A stretch of DNA of 64,000 nucleotides from the NCBI GenBank assembly GCA_030386875.1, contig CM059562.1, positions 45,715,757-45,779,756 on the forward strand, given 5' to 3'. Position numbers and translations under genes: made by a program. Under the pieces are notes generated by a model. The model was given only the letters and a program-made list of their open reading frames with translations. It did not search any database and had not been told where the DNA came from. Below, one piece after another: positions 46,210 through 57,479 of this stretch. Position 1 is the stretch's first letter. Each line of letters starts with the position of its first letter. The stretch is from Morinoia aosen. Lineage: Eukaryota; Arthropoda; Malacostraca; Amphipoda; Talitridae.

Positions 46210-47435
46210 AAAGTAATATTTGAACCCAACACTGCAATGGGATGCATACCTTCCTGTTTTCATCCTTAAGTAGAGTATAGATGGCCTCACAAGTTTCAGG
46301 TATGATAGAGAGCGACTGCTTTGATATTCTTGTCAAATACTGTAGAGAAGTGCATGAATCACCTCATGGCAACCACTTGTAAAAAAATAATCCATACATG
46401 AGGAACACATTGAAATGATTATGTACTAGCATAAATATTTGTGGAATATAATTGTTATGAGGTCCTGAATAGGAGCAAAGTATTTATAATCAACATGAGA
46501 TGTCTATCAATAATTCGGAATGATTATTATACTTTTGGTTTTTATATACGTATTATATTTCATTATATATTTTCGTACACGGATTATATTTTTATACACA
46601 GATTTTATACACAAAATTATATACATGGATAACTTACATTCCACAGTCATACTTTTCATGAAATATGTAAGTGAGCAGGTGCTGACATAAATGATTATGA
46701 ACTAAAAAAATATGGTCCTTCACAAGCAAAAAAATTTCAATATAAAGATGGTCTGCTTGACATTCAGCTTTGAGTTCTCAGATTCTTCCCTTAGAACTAT
46801 TTCTTAGATATGTTCATTAGTTATAAGAGATCTAGGTGTTAACAATGTTCTCAGAAAAATATCACAGAAAAGCATACAAAAATTTATTGCGCAATAGTAG
46901 AAATACATTCTGGTATGCTTGACTGAGTAATGGATGCTTCAAAAATGTGCACAGAAAGTAAAGATACTGCATATAGTTTAAGACACCAATAAAATGCATA
47001 AACTAAATTTTAAATTATTGAAATAAATTGTTGGCTTAATTAAACAAAAAAATATTAAATAACTCGGTAAATTACTTCAAATATTGTAGGAATATTTTAT
47101 GACCAAATGAAAAATATGAGCATTTTTCACCTCTTATAGAAAATTTAGGTCACAAAAAGTAAAAAAAAAATTCCATAGGCAGAGTAGGAGCATATTTTAA
47201 AGTTTTAGCTCAAGTCCAAATATTTAAACTTCATGAAGAGCATTGAAAAAGATCAAGGACATCAGCTGATCCCATCTTACCACTGTCACACTGATAGTTT
47301 TCGAAATATTCTCATAATATATCAGCGATTCGTAATATTTTCTGTTCACACATGCCCACACAGATAAATTATGGTTACTAACTCTCAACAAATTAAATTT
47401 ACCAATTATATGCATCAATTAAACAAAACTTACTT
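46210..47435. other. AT-rich stretch without a recognised gene
   Basis: No coding or structural signal beyond short AT repeats near 46550-46630. Confidence 0.4.
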
Positions 47436-47597
47436 GGGAAGCAGTATTGTTTGTTTACATGTTGGTCGCGAACAACTTCTCTCCGCTGAAAGCGTATAGT
47501 CTGGACGTCTGGACACGATTCGGAAAAGTTTGTGTTTTTGTTCGCGTTTTGGTGTGTTCGTGATTGACGAAGTGTTTGATAGTGTAGACGGGCATTT

Positions 47598-47897
47598 AGT
47601 GCCGAACTACGGCGGTACCGTCGTGTGTGTGGGGTGAGGTTTGTGTGGGTACCACCTGCGCCGTATTCAGTCAGATAGGGCAACAGAAGTTATTTCTGTT
47701 TTGTGCCGAACTACGGTGGCACCGCTAGAGTGAGGTGTGTGTGTGGGTACCGCCTACGCCGTATTCAGTCCACCAGGGCAACAGAAGTAAATTCCGTTAT
47801 GTGCCGAACTACGGCGGTACCGTTAGGAAGACGAGCAACTGTCTGCGCCGTATGAGACCGCTAGGGCAACAGAAGTGAACTCTGTTAGTGCCGAACA
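47598..47897 (+). repeat. Tandem repeat, three units of about 87-103 bp
   Basis: Each unit starts GTGCCGAACTACGGCGGTAC and ends AGGGCAACAGAAGTNAATTC plus TGTTA. Units start at about 47599, 47701 and 47799, with a partial fourth at 47888. The unit is GC-rich. A lone unit lies at 31.08 kb. The left border carries TTGATAGTGTAGACGG, inverted relative to the repeat beside the lone unit. Confidence 0.85.
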
Positions 47898-47899
47898 GC

Positions 47900-48415
47900 G
47901 AAAGCGTCTTTCTATTCGACAAAACTATGCGAAATAGTTCGTCCTTCCGAGGTGGCTCCTCAAACCCCTTTTTAGGCGAGGTGCCGTATGAGACTAAAGC
48001 CTGTATCAATAAGATGAAAGGAAAACTCTTTTCATTTTCGTGGGTCACTTGTTTATTGCTGAATCTCTTTGAAGTCCCTATTAAATACACCGATATATTT
48101 TAAAAAAGACAGTGATTTATTTTCTGTTGCAAAAATAGTGCGTACAGACATGAGCTACTGCATAACAAGGTACAACACTCAAAATTGCATATAAAATATT
48201 AGTCTTATTTAGCTAGGTAATCAAAGAAACATTGGAATATCGACATGTAGTACAAATGATATTTAAGGGCTAACAAAAGTAAATGCACAGACGCAACATC
48301 AGCGCAGAGAAACAGACAATTCGGCGTTCAGGGAGCTGGACACATAAAGAAAATACTTGGGATTATGGGTAACTAACACAAAAGGCTTGACAACCCCTGT
48401 GCGGCCTGACACGCA
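47900..48415. other. No gene recognised
   Basis: Flank of the Gypsy element. I find no sequence matching its right-hand LTR here, so its other LTR is not identified. Confidence 0.4.
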
Positions 48416-48429
48416 CGGGGGAGGGTGTC

Positions 48430-50000
48430 CCTGCTACGGTAGCCGAGACAGGAAATCCGCAAGGTGGTTGTCGACTCCCGAAATGTGTTCTGCTCGGAAC
48501 CTGAAAAGGCTGAAATACAAAGCCCAGCGTTTCAATCGGGGGTTCAACTTGTCTGCCTGTTGCAAATAAAGGAGCGGTCGATGGTCGGTTTGTAACACAA
48601 ATTCTCGTCTATACAGGTAGACCTCAAACTTCTGTAGAGCCCAGTAGATGCTTAACGCTTCTTTTTCAATGGTAGAATAGTTTATTTCTGCTCCTCTCAG
48701 TCGACGTGAAGCATATGCTACGAGTGCGTAGTGACGGAAGTCTCGTTTGCTTGGCTGGAGGAGAGCTGCTCCAAGTCCAGTTTGGGAGGCAGCTGTCCTC
48801 AGAATGATAGGACATCTGGGGTCTGGTAACTGTAAGACCGGTCTCTTGACTAAGGCTGTCTTCTAACTTTCGAACAGATCTTCTGTTGTATTGGTCCAAG
48901 GTATTTGTTCTGGGGAGTTCTTCTTTAGGAAATCATGTCATGGAGTTTAGATGTCAGTTGAGAGTAGTTAGGAATGTACTGTTGGTAGTACCTAACTGTA
49001 CCCAGAAAACTTCGGAGCTCCCGTTTTGTTTTTGGGAGTGGAGCTGATTTTAAGGCTTCGACTCGGTTCTCCAGAGGCTGGATCTGATTACTGCTCAGTT
49101 GATGACCCAAATACTGGAGGCTGTCAAATCCGAATACGCATTTGGATGGCTTCGCTTTAAGGCCATGTCGAGAGAGAGCTTCGAACAGTTTAGCTAATGC
49201 TGCGCAATGGTCTTCCCAGGTATTCGAGGCGATTAAGATGTCGTCCATGTAGACCTCAGTATCTTGCAGTCCTTTAGTGACTTGACGTATAAGGCGGGAA
49301 AAAGTGGCTGGAGCATTTGCTAGGCCGAAAGGCAGTACGTTGAATTTATAGAGGCCAGACCTAGTTTTGAAGGCGGTGTATTGACGGGACTCAGGGTGTA
49401 GAGGTACCTGCCAATATCCACTGGTCAGATCCATTTTGCTAAAGATTGTTTTGCCAGCTAAATTGGTGAACATAGCTGTGGTGTCTGCTATCGGCTCGGC
49501 ATCGAATACTGTCTGGCTGTTGAGGTGCCTGCAGTCCAGACAAAATCGGTGGGTACCGTCTTTCTTCCGGACGGCAAGGAGCGGTGAATAGTAAGGTGAT
49601 GTGGATGGCGTCACGATTCCAATCTTCATCCACCTCTCTAAACTTGACCGCAGTTCAGGCTCCAGCACTAAGGGAAGTGGATACGAATGTTGAAGTCGAA
49701 AACTGGAAGGATCCTTCAATTTTATTTCATGAACTGCTGTGCTGGTTCTTCCGGGAGTATCTGTGAAAAGATCGCGATATTCTCCAAGTAGTTCCTGGAG
49801 TTCTGAGCGTTGTGTTGTAGTCAACGTGGAGGAGATGAGACAGTCTTCAATGGTTTCTCCGACGAGTGACGGTATCTCTGGTTCTTTCCGGTCGAGTTCT
49901 TCTTCTTCGCAGGTAGGTTCTAGGGCGAGGCCAACCGCTGCAAATGCTTCCTCTACTCTCTCTCGTCGTCCTCCTCGCGATCTGTCTCGCTTGGTGAGGC
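48430..50000 (-). mobile_element. Gypsy 1: RT and RNase H region
   Basis: RT motifs in order on the minus strand: the AVRKKDGTHRFCLDCRHLN block, FSKMDLTSGYWQVPLHPES with its catalytic Asp, FNVLPFGLANAPATFSRLIR, and the YMDD box in EVYMDDILIAS. The connection region follows (YLGHQLSS, RELRSFLGTVRYYQQYIPNY) and then a decayed RNase H ending near 48430 (TDHRPLLYLQ, DFLSRLP-like). It lies downstream of the integrase, the reverse of ordinary Gypsy elements. Confidence 0.9.
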
Positions 50001-50149
50001 GGAACTTTGCTGCTCCCGGTCGTGGTACTGGCGAAGGAGGTTGATGTGATAAACTTTGTTGTTTCCATCCACGTCCAATGTATAGGTATAGGTTCCCAGG
50101 CGTGATTTCACTGTATAGGGACCTTTCCAAGTCATAAGTAGCTTCTTTC

Positions 50150-51200
50150 AAGAATCGGGCAGAAATACGAGGATTTTATCTCCTTGCTTTAGAGTTCGCA
50201 TCTTGGTACGTCTGTTGAAGAACTTGGCGCTTTTCTCTTGGCTCCTGTTTAGATTCTCGCGAGCGATTTTACATGTTTCTTTCAATCGGTGCTTCATTTC
50301 CATAAGATACTGAGCAGTGCTCGTGTCGTCTTGCAAGCTTTCATCTGTCCAACATTCTTTGAGCACGGTTAAAGGTCCACGGACGCGATGGCCGTAGATG
50401 AGTTCAAAAGGAGAATACCCGGTTGAGGCCTGAGGAGCGTCTCGATAAGCAAAAAGGAGGGAAGGCAGATAGAGGTCCCAGTCTCGTGGTGGTTCTACGG
50501 CTAATTTCCGCAACATGATTTTGAGCGTGCCATTGAAGCGTTCGACTATGCCGTTCGATTGGGCATGGTATAATGGCGTCAATCGGTGCTGGATACCGAC
50601 GAGTTTCAGGAAAGCTTCGAAGGTTGCGGCTGTGAACTGAGTGCCGTTGACGCTCGTTAACGTATGAGGGAAGCCAACTCTGCTGCAGATTTCGAGTAGC
50701 TCCTGGGCAACCGTTTCTGCATCTATATGTCTGAGTGGGGCTGCGTCTGCATACCGAGTTCTTGGTCCACCACGGTGAGAATGCATTGGTGGTCACGTGC
50801 CGAAGCTGGTTGTAATGGGCCTACCAAATCAACACTGAGCGCGGAGAATGGAGTGGTGATCGGTGGGGTTGAGATAGGTGCCTTTCTTGGTCGAGATGGA
50901 GCGAGCGTCTGGCAGGTATGACAGGAGTGACAGTATTGGACCACATCTTTTGCTAGGGACGGCCAATAAAAATCTCGTTCCAGTCGTGCCTGAACCTTCT
51001 TTTGGGAATAATGGCCAGCAAGGAGATTGTCGTGAGCCATTTCCAAGATTTGTGGGCGCACGCTTGCAGGTGCTACAAGTTGATGAGTTTCCTGACCGTC
51101 TCGTAACGTTTTCCGATGGAGTATGCCGTCATGGAGTTCGAAGGTAATGACTCTGCCATCCTTGTGCGTTTCTTCTTTGCCGGTGTCAACTTTCTTGAAT
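50150..51200 (-). mobile_element. Gypsy 1: integrase region
   Basis: An H2C2 zinc-binding module (HDNLLAGHYSQKKVQARLER then CHSCHTCQ) is followed by the DDE core: VDLVGPLQ with the first Asp, GTQFTAATFEAFL at the second position, and HAQSNGIVERFNGTLK with the catalytic Glu. A C-terminal basic region ends near 50150. All of it precedes the RT. Confidence 0.88.
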
Positions 51201-52912
51201 AAAAGTTGCAATGTTTTGCACTCCCGCTGTAATTTCTTGGTCTTCTTTGTTGTGTTGCAATATATCGACAGTGCTTGGTGCGGCAGGGGAATTTTCGATA
51301 GTTTTTGCTGCTGCCCTTGTGACAACGTGAGAGACTTCTGCAGCAACTGGTTGCTCTTCATGGCCGGTCATCTGTTCTTCGAAGGAGGTGGTTCCGGGAA
51401 CTCGGCCGAGGATGACATCATGGGAGAGATCTTCCATGGCTACGGCTGTCACCTCTCCATGGTAGTAGGGACAAACGAGAGTTACCCGGGCAAGAGGCGC
51501 CTCGAAGGAATGATTGTTGGCCAGCCAAACGGTAATTTCTTTCTTCAAAATGGCGTCAGTTGGGACGAGAGCCTTCTTGACGAAGACCGATGTTGCTCCT
51601 CCATCGAGTAGTACTTGGACGGGTTGTTGGTTCACAGTGCCGGAGCTTGTTTTCAGTTGTCTCAATTCGATCAGTTTGTATGAGGCGATGTGATTGCATG
51701 TGACTGGGGGAATATCGTCGCATTCATCTGCTTCTTCATGCTTTGTTAGATTGTTTACTCGAGCTGTAGTACTGGAGATAGGTGGGCTTGCATGGGCTGC
51801 TCCACTACTGTGGCTATCACCTTGCCTCCTCTGTAACTGGCGGCACTCATCACTGGAATGTGATCGGTTGGGGCCATGGAAAGTGCAGTAATATCCAGTG
51901 TAAGGTCCTTGTTGTTCCTCGCGCTGCGGAGTGTTGATCGATCTTGAGCTGGTGGGAACATCACGAGTGTTGGAAGTTCTTAGTGGCGTTCCTCGAGAGT
52001 TGTTGCTGGAGTTGGTTGATCTTGCTGGGGTGCTAGGGGCTCGGACAGGAAATATCGAGCGTCGCTCGGGTGCTAATGATGCTTTGAGTGCAGGAGGGCC
52101 CGCATCCGTCGTCGATGTCAGTGTGCGACCCTTACAAAGCTGATGGAGCGATGTACGAGGTCTTGCTTGCAAGAAGCTATCACCCTGCTCTCCTAGGCTT
52201 GCGACTGTGTTACCACCCCTGTCACGCAATTGAGTATCTAGGAAGGGAGGCAAGCTGGAATATGCGCGGCCAACAAGAAGAAAGTCACGAAGAGTCTCGT
52301 AGTTGGCTTCGATGTTGCATCCTTTTAACCAAGCGTTTAAGGCTTGTTCTAGTCGCCGTATGTAACGTGACATATTGTCGCCTTCTTCTGGCTTTAATTC
52401 GTAGTAGTTAGCGCGTAGTTTTGCTGGAGTGACTTTATGAGCATCTAGTAGAAGCAATTTGATTTCAGGAAGCTTGAAGCGATCTGCTGTGGGCAGGGTA
52501 TCGATGAGACGACGTTCCTTCGGTGTGATCAAATTATGGAGCATGACAACAGCATCGACTTCAGTAAATCCCATCGCTGTGGTGTGAGTACAGAAGCGTT
52601 GCAAAAATTCGTCCATCCTTTCTTTCGTGGGATCGAATGGAGCCGGTGGAGGTATCTTCACTCTAGCATTTTGAGGAGCGATTTGAGCATCGAGTTGTCG
52701 GAGTCTGAGCTTGTGGTCTCGTTGTGCTGCTTCTCGTTCCGCTGCTCGTTCTGCGGCTTCTCGTTCCGCTGCTCGTTCTTCTCGTTCCGCTGCTCATTCT
52801 GCGGCTTCTTCCAAATGCCTCAGGCGGCTGGTAAATTCTTCCCGGTACTCCGCATCGGTGGGAGTGAGGCCGAGGGCTTCGACGTATTCTCGAGCTTGAG
52901 CGACGAGGTTCA
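51186..52912 (-). mobile_element. Gypsy 1: gag and protease region
   Basis: The long frame 52661-51186 has a capsid-type gag segment (FDPTKERMDEFLQRF, LIDTLP, LRANYYELKPEEGDNMSRYI), a CxxH...HxxxxC knuckle (YCTFHGPNRSHSSDEC), and a retropepsin-type segment (VQVLLDGGATSVFVKK with DVILGRVPG). An Arg/Glu/Ala-rich repeat at about 52700-52810 and a start near 52912 belong to the gag N-terminus. Confidence 0.8.
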
Positions 52913-52995
52913 TCTTGTTTTAGTGATTCGGTGTCCGCGTAGTTGATTTGAGCCCAGAAATCCCAGGCAACGTTGGTAGTCGCGCAAAGCTTCTG

Positions 52996-53014
52996 GGTCC
53001 CTGTTCGGGCGCCA
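52996..53014 (-). promoter_or_regulatory. Gypsy 1: primer-binding site, tRNA-Lys type
   Basis: The minus strand reads TGGCGCCCGAACAGGGACC, complementary to the 3' end of a lysine tRNA, five bases after the LTR end. Confidence 0.85.
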
Positions 53015-53019
53015 GAATA

Positions 53020-53255
53020 TGTCGATACCGTCGTACGGTCGACGCCCAGTCCGAATTTTATCATCGGCGTAACGGTAATTATCATAGGTTTTTATCGTTT
53101 ATTGAAGTATTCCGACGGTATATATAGTACCGGTGATCAACGGTAATTTTAGACGCTAAAAATGCCCGCCGACGATGATGATCGTTATTTACCGTCGATT
53201 TCTGACTGCCATTCCTATCGTAGAAATACGTCGGTAAAACTACGGTTGTTTTTCA
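53020..53255 (-). mobile_element. Gypsy 1: LTR
   Basis: On the minus strand the LTR ends ...GGTATCGACA at 53020. It holds a TATATATA box (about 53125) and an AATAAA signal (about 53098). The outer edge near 53255 is approximate. Confidence 0.6.
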
Positions 53256-53259
53256 GACT

Positions 53260-53640
53260 ATACTTCATAATTTGAAATTTAGGGCAATGATAGATAGCCC
53301 ATGTCTAAGTTTAATCATGGACAAGTCAGATAAAGTTATGCTATATATTACTCATGGTCAAAGAAACTACATGAATTAGTTGACGTAAGCTTCACATGAT
53401 TTAATTTGAGCTTTGGTTCCTTTACTGTGAAAGTGAAAACTTTAATTCGAAGCTTAGATATTTGAATTAGATTTTAAAATATAATTTTTCGATATTTATA
53501 CATTTTAATTTTGAATATTGTAAATATGAAGTTCAAATTATTTAACTAAGGCTTCAAATGTTTTGAATCTAATTTCAAATGTTTTAATTTCAACTCTTTA
53601 TACTTTATATTACAAGTGAAACTGTGAAGTTAAAAAATGC
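53260..53640. other. AT-rich stretch
   Basis: Short TTCAAAT/ATTTGAA repeats; no gene. Confidence 0.4.
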
Positions 53641-54631
53641 AGGATTATAATACCTGCAGCGCGCAGCCGAGACGGTACAAAAACAGTTTTGTGGAAACTA
53701 CAGAAATATCTTGAGCGCGCATTAAAAAGACTTTAGTTTATCACTCGTAACTTTTGAAAGAATGCACCTATTGACTTCAAATTACTCTCAAACGTAAGAG
53801 TAAAGCATTTTATATTAGCCCATTATAAACAAAGCCCAAAAAGTTTTCTGAAAGTTACAAAAAATTCTTCGATAAATCTGTCTGAAAGGTTGAGTTGAGG
53901 CAGCGGTAGTGTGAGGAGGTGAGGTGTCGCGCGCTGCTCCAGCGAGGAGTTGTTGGTGCTATTATTCAAGCACTTCAAAATGTGATGGAAAACTGAGCAT
54001 CCGTGAATGTACTTTCTACATCATTGAATCGTGAAACTGGAAAAAGTCATCAAAACAATCAGCTGTGAAAAGTGCTGAATTTCATCGTGCAAAACTGAAT
54101 GGCGCTTTCTGTAAACTATGTTTAGACTCGAAATGTGTGCAACAGACCCCGGAAATGGTCACTTCCGCCTCCCTCCCTGGTGAACCGCAACAACCCCCTC
54201 CCTCCTCCTCCGCATCCCCTGTCACTCGCACCGACTTGAACCGGAACAAGCTTACCACGAATACTAACGTGGAAGCAAAAAAGACCTGATGAAATAGCAA
54301 AGTTGAATTTTGTGAACACCAACATAAAATACAGTGATAAATTTATGCAATTCTCATCTGTTATTGCGAAATTTATGTTGAGTGTCAGTGAATATGAATT
54401 GAGTGTCTGTGGGTTTCTTTTCAACGCCTGACAGTTTATTTTTCATCCCATTTTAGAAGCAATGTCACCTATGTCTCCTACTTCTCAAACCATGGAAACC
54501 AAAATCGCAGCAAAATAGAAGTTGTACTCTGGCAAGACCGTGCCTCGTGACAATGAACTTTCATGGATCATGCGTTGTTACCGATTTCAATAACTTCTAA
54601 TCAATGAACAAAACCTAAAATATCTTTCACG

Positions 54632-55141
54632 ATGTATTCATGTGAAACTCGCTCTGCCACTCGTAAAGCGGCTTTATCTGGAGAAATAACATCCCTCACA
54701 ACGCCGCTTGAAAACTCAAAGCCAAATAAGCAGAATATATCTGAACCGTTCATAAAACGGAAACGAAAACCACCAAAAACGTCACGCGTAAAATCGCTCG
54801 TTCAAAAGCCTCAACCGCTCAAAATAACAGAAGAAACCCCGACAATAAAGCAGTGCAACGTCAACGAAAGCACCGCAACACATCTACCATCACCAGAGCG
54901 AACCGACAGAGAGTCGACAGAAGGTCGCCCGACTGAGAGTCGAGTCTCTGAGTCACCCGCCACAGACAGAAATCTCCCAAGCGCTGCTGGTAACAATGAA
55001 ATTTTCACATCGGCATCGCAAGCAGTCAAACAAGCCCTAGCAAGAGCAAGGAAGAAGTCCCTGAGCCTGGACTCCACAATCCAAGCAGTCCTCGAGAAGA
55101 AACCCCAGCGAAAGAATCAACAAGTATTCCACGGGGTATGA
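54632..55141 (+). pseudogene. OTU LINE: ORF1 N-terminal part
   Basis: The ATG at 54632 opens 169 codons. The sequence is rich in Ser, Thr, Lys and Pro, with a basic patch (FIKRKRKPPKTSRVKS, about residues 41-56) and a helical stretch near the end (SQAVKQALARARKKSLSLDS). It ends in TGA overlapping the ATG of the next frame at 55138. It is probably the N-terminus of one ORF1, separated from the rest by a frameshift near 55130, although a stop-start overlap cannot be excluded. Likely an RNA-binding, disordered segment. Confidence 0.6.
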
Positions 55142-57024
55142 TGGGTAAAAATGTAAATTTGTCACTAGCTACCGAGAATGAAGCGATGAATGAGCCTAAT
55201 ATATGCGATTCTAATATTTCTAATACTTATAATTCTAGTGATCATGATTACCTGAATATTACATCAAACAGCTTGCACCCGCTTCAAATTTCAATGTCCC
55301 ATTTCATTCACCAGGTAAACAATAACCTGTCTCTCACTGCAGCCCACTTTACGAAAATGTCAAAACAGCGGACGCCTCCAAGTCCACTTTCGATATCTTC
55401 AACCGCTTCAAATATTAGGCTCATTACAGAACAACTTTTCAAATTGAACTTGCATGTAAGCTCTTTCGATCTTACGCCAAAGATCCCGTTTTCGACAAGC
55501 AAATTTTCTGACTCACACTGCAAAAAACCTCTGGATACTTTTCTTGTCGGAGATAAAATTCTCACGACGGTCCAAAGGACCGACATTGACCCCTCTTGTA
55601 AAAAACGAACTGTAATTTCCAGTCGCATCGATGATCTCCTGAACGTAATTGGCCAAATGCCTCACTTCACTAACTACATCGTTTGCTTCAGAGACTTAAG
55701 CCTCTCACAATCTAACATTGCTAAAATCAAAGAACTCATATTTTCTAAGCATGCCTTAGCCCGTATTTATGTCGTGAGTGCGTGTAGCGGTAAACAATTG
55801 CATCAGGCGTTGAACTTGTGCAAAACAAACGGTATTGAATTGATTCCGCTCCGAACAAACGGTGCAACTGATCTCATAACTTGCAATGATGTTCGTACTT
55901 GGCCCGGTACAAGAGAAGAAACACACCATTTTCTTCAACAGATTGCTCTCAGATCGAGTCTAAAACTCACTTTACAATCTAGCTCATGTATCATAAACTC
56001 AAATGGCCTAAATGACAAAACTGAATGCTCCAACATCAGTGCAAAACAGCAAAATGAATTGAAGAATTCTACTCGATCACTAACTGCTTCCAGTGAACTC
56101 TACAGAAGCCTGATTCATTGCTTGCCTATTGGGAATGAACGTTCCCCTCCATTGATCTCCGGCTACCGCGGAGTACCCACAAAAAACAGGTTCTCGTTAT
56201 TATCTGACGCGAACTCAGAGAGCGATATACCCTGATCACAAACGAGAACAAATCATCAACTACCAAACACGTACTCGGAAGCAGTAAAATCAATACAAAG
56301 AGAAAAATTGCAGCAGAATCTCGATCAAAATCCGATAAAATATTTACAGCCAAACCGCACACATAACCACCACCAAGAGAGTGGAAATGACAAGAGCACC
56401 CCTCATTTCTCAGTCGCTCATTCAACTAAAACTGGCCACAGCCTGTCAATTCAAAGCCAGGAAAGCAAGAAATCCAAACAACTCTCGTCTGAAAATGCTG
56501 AATGTCAGCCTAAATATCACTCAAGCCCCATGTACTCACTCGTCAGTACCACCATGGATGAATTAAAACGATTATTGAAAGTGAAGCTGCATCCTACCAT
56601 AGCCGATGGGCACTGCCTCCTTCATGCAGTAACTCACCAGCTTAAAACAAAATCGCCCTCAAAAAGGAGTAACAATTCCTTAAAAGCAGCAATAAAAAAA
56701 GAAAGCACTACAAATGAAAACAAATATGTCAATTTCCTTGCCAAGAAAAGCGGTGATCTACATAGGCTCATAAGTAAATACATTGACCAAAAACAGTTTG
56801 ATCATGATGCTGGTGACCTAATACCACATGTCATATCAAAGATCACTGGTAGGAGAATTTTCATCTTCGATGAGCAAGGCGATGGTATTTGGAGAACAGT
56901 AGTCGACCCCTCACCAGAAGTATCAACTAATAACCGTCCGTTGATGCTTCACCGGAAAAATTATCACTACAGTACCCTTGTTGCACAAGACAAAAACAAG
57001 ACTGATATCACATCATCTTCATGA
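55138..57024 (+). pseudogene. OTU LINE: ORF1 body with SGNH-like and OTU domains
   Basis: One reading frame runs from 55138 to the TGA at 57022-57024, with a single internal TGA at 56233-56235. The middle (about 55530-55900) has FLVGDKIL, IDDLL, YIVCFRDL, ARIYVVSAC and NGIELIPL in the order of the SGNH esterase domain found in some CR1/L2 ORF1 proteins, but with Lys where the catalytic Ser of GDS would be (residue 140). The OTU domain (56560-56990) has TIADGHCLLHAV with Asp at 56605 and Cys at 56614, GDLIPHVISKITGRRIFIFD, and NYHYSTLV with the likely catalytic His. OTU proteases cleave ubiquitin chains or polyproteins, so a role in protecting or processing the LINE particle is possible. Confidence 0.75.
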
Positions 57025-57170
57025 CAAAATACTGTTGTCCAGTTGAATGGCAGTCTCTCAAACACACCAGATGCTAGACTTGACACTCTGGGCAACAATG
57101 ATAAAATCAATAAATCCACGAAACAGTCCCTACCAAAAAATCCCTCTGATGCCACAAATAATCGCCATAA

Positions 57171-57470
57171 AATAAAAAAAACATTAAAATTAAACATATC
57201 AATGCTCGTAGCCTCTTTAGTAAGCTGGATGACATTAGAGTAATGTTGGTCACAGAAGACATTGACATTTTATGTGTTTCCGAGACATGGTTCGATTCGC
57301 GAACTCAGAGCTCCTTTTTCAATATTTCCGATTACGTGCTGTACCGCCATGACGGCGTTAAAAATAGCAAAGGTAGTGGTTCTTGTATTTTCGTAAAAGA
57401 AATTTATCAGTCGTCTTTACTTTCAACAAACGAAGTGTTCGAGTATGCGGTGGTAGTGAAACACAATTGA
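57171..57470 (+). pseudogene. OTU LINE: APE endonuclease, N-terminal third
   Basis: The frame reads KHINARSLFSKLDDIRV then MLVTEDIDILCVSETWFDSR and GSGSCIFVKE. The N-A-R-S and S-E-T-W boxes are the first two APE endonuclease motifs of CR1-like LINEs, including the metal-binding Glu. No ATG precedes the first motif in this frame. The match ends near 57470. Confidence 0.75.
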
Positions 57471-57479
57471 GCGATAGTG

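Larger units (their letters stand above)
48420..53255 (-). mobile_element. Ty3/Gypsy element with integrase before RT (Gmr1-like order), broken
   Basis: Reading the minus strand from 53255: LTR, Lys-type primer site, gag with protease, integrase, reverse transcriptase, RNase H. Placing integrase ahead of RT is the Copia order, yet the RT, integrase and gag are of Ty3/Gypsy type. This combination is known from the Gmr1 group of Gypsy elements. One LTR is seen; the other is not found. The copy is a fossil with several breaks (about four to six) but long readable stretches, so it is only moderately old. Confidence 0.85.
53890..57470 (+). mobile_element. 5' half of a CR1-like LINE with an OTU domain in ORF1
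   Basis: From about 53890 a leader, then ORF1 (54632-57024) and the first part of an APE-type endonuclease (57171-57470). ORF1 is low-complexity at the N-terminus, has a middle segment resembling a degenerate SGNH-type fold, and ends in an OTU-type cysteine protease domain. The element stops inside the endonuclease with no RT, so the 3' half is lost. LINEs normally lose the 5' half, so loss here came by deletion or a later insertion rather than abortive reverse transcription. Confidence 0.75.

Noticed and set aside
51123-52946. Plus-strand frames of 62-162 codons
   Set aside because: They are antisense to the gag, protease and integrase regions of Gypsy element 1.
52663-53085. 140-codon minus frame across the LTR
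   Set aside because: It runs through the LTR and primer site, and its Arg-Thr-Ser repeats are another phase of the gag N-terminal repeat.
54065-54289. Separate small gene in the LINE leader
   Set aside because: The frame opens at GTG, not ATG, and its Cys residues do not form a recognisable zinc knuckle; it is probably leader sequence.
55308-56425. Minus-strand frames of 60-106 codons
   Set aside because: Antisense to the OTU LINE ORF1.
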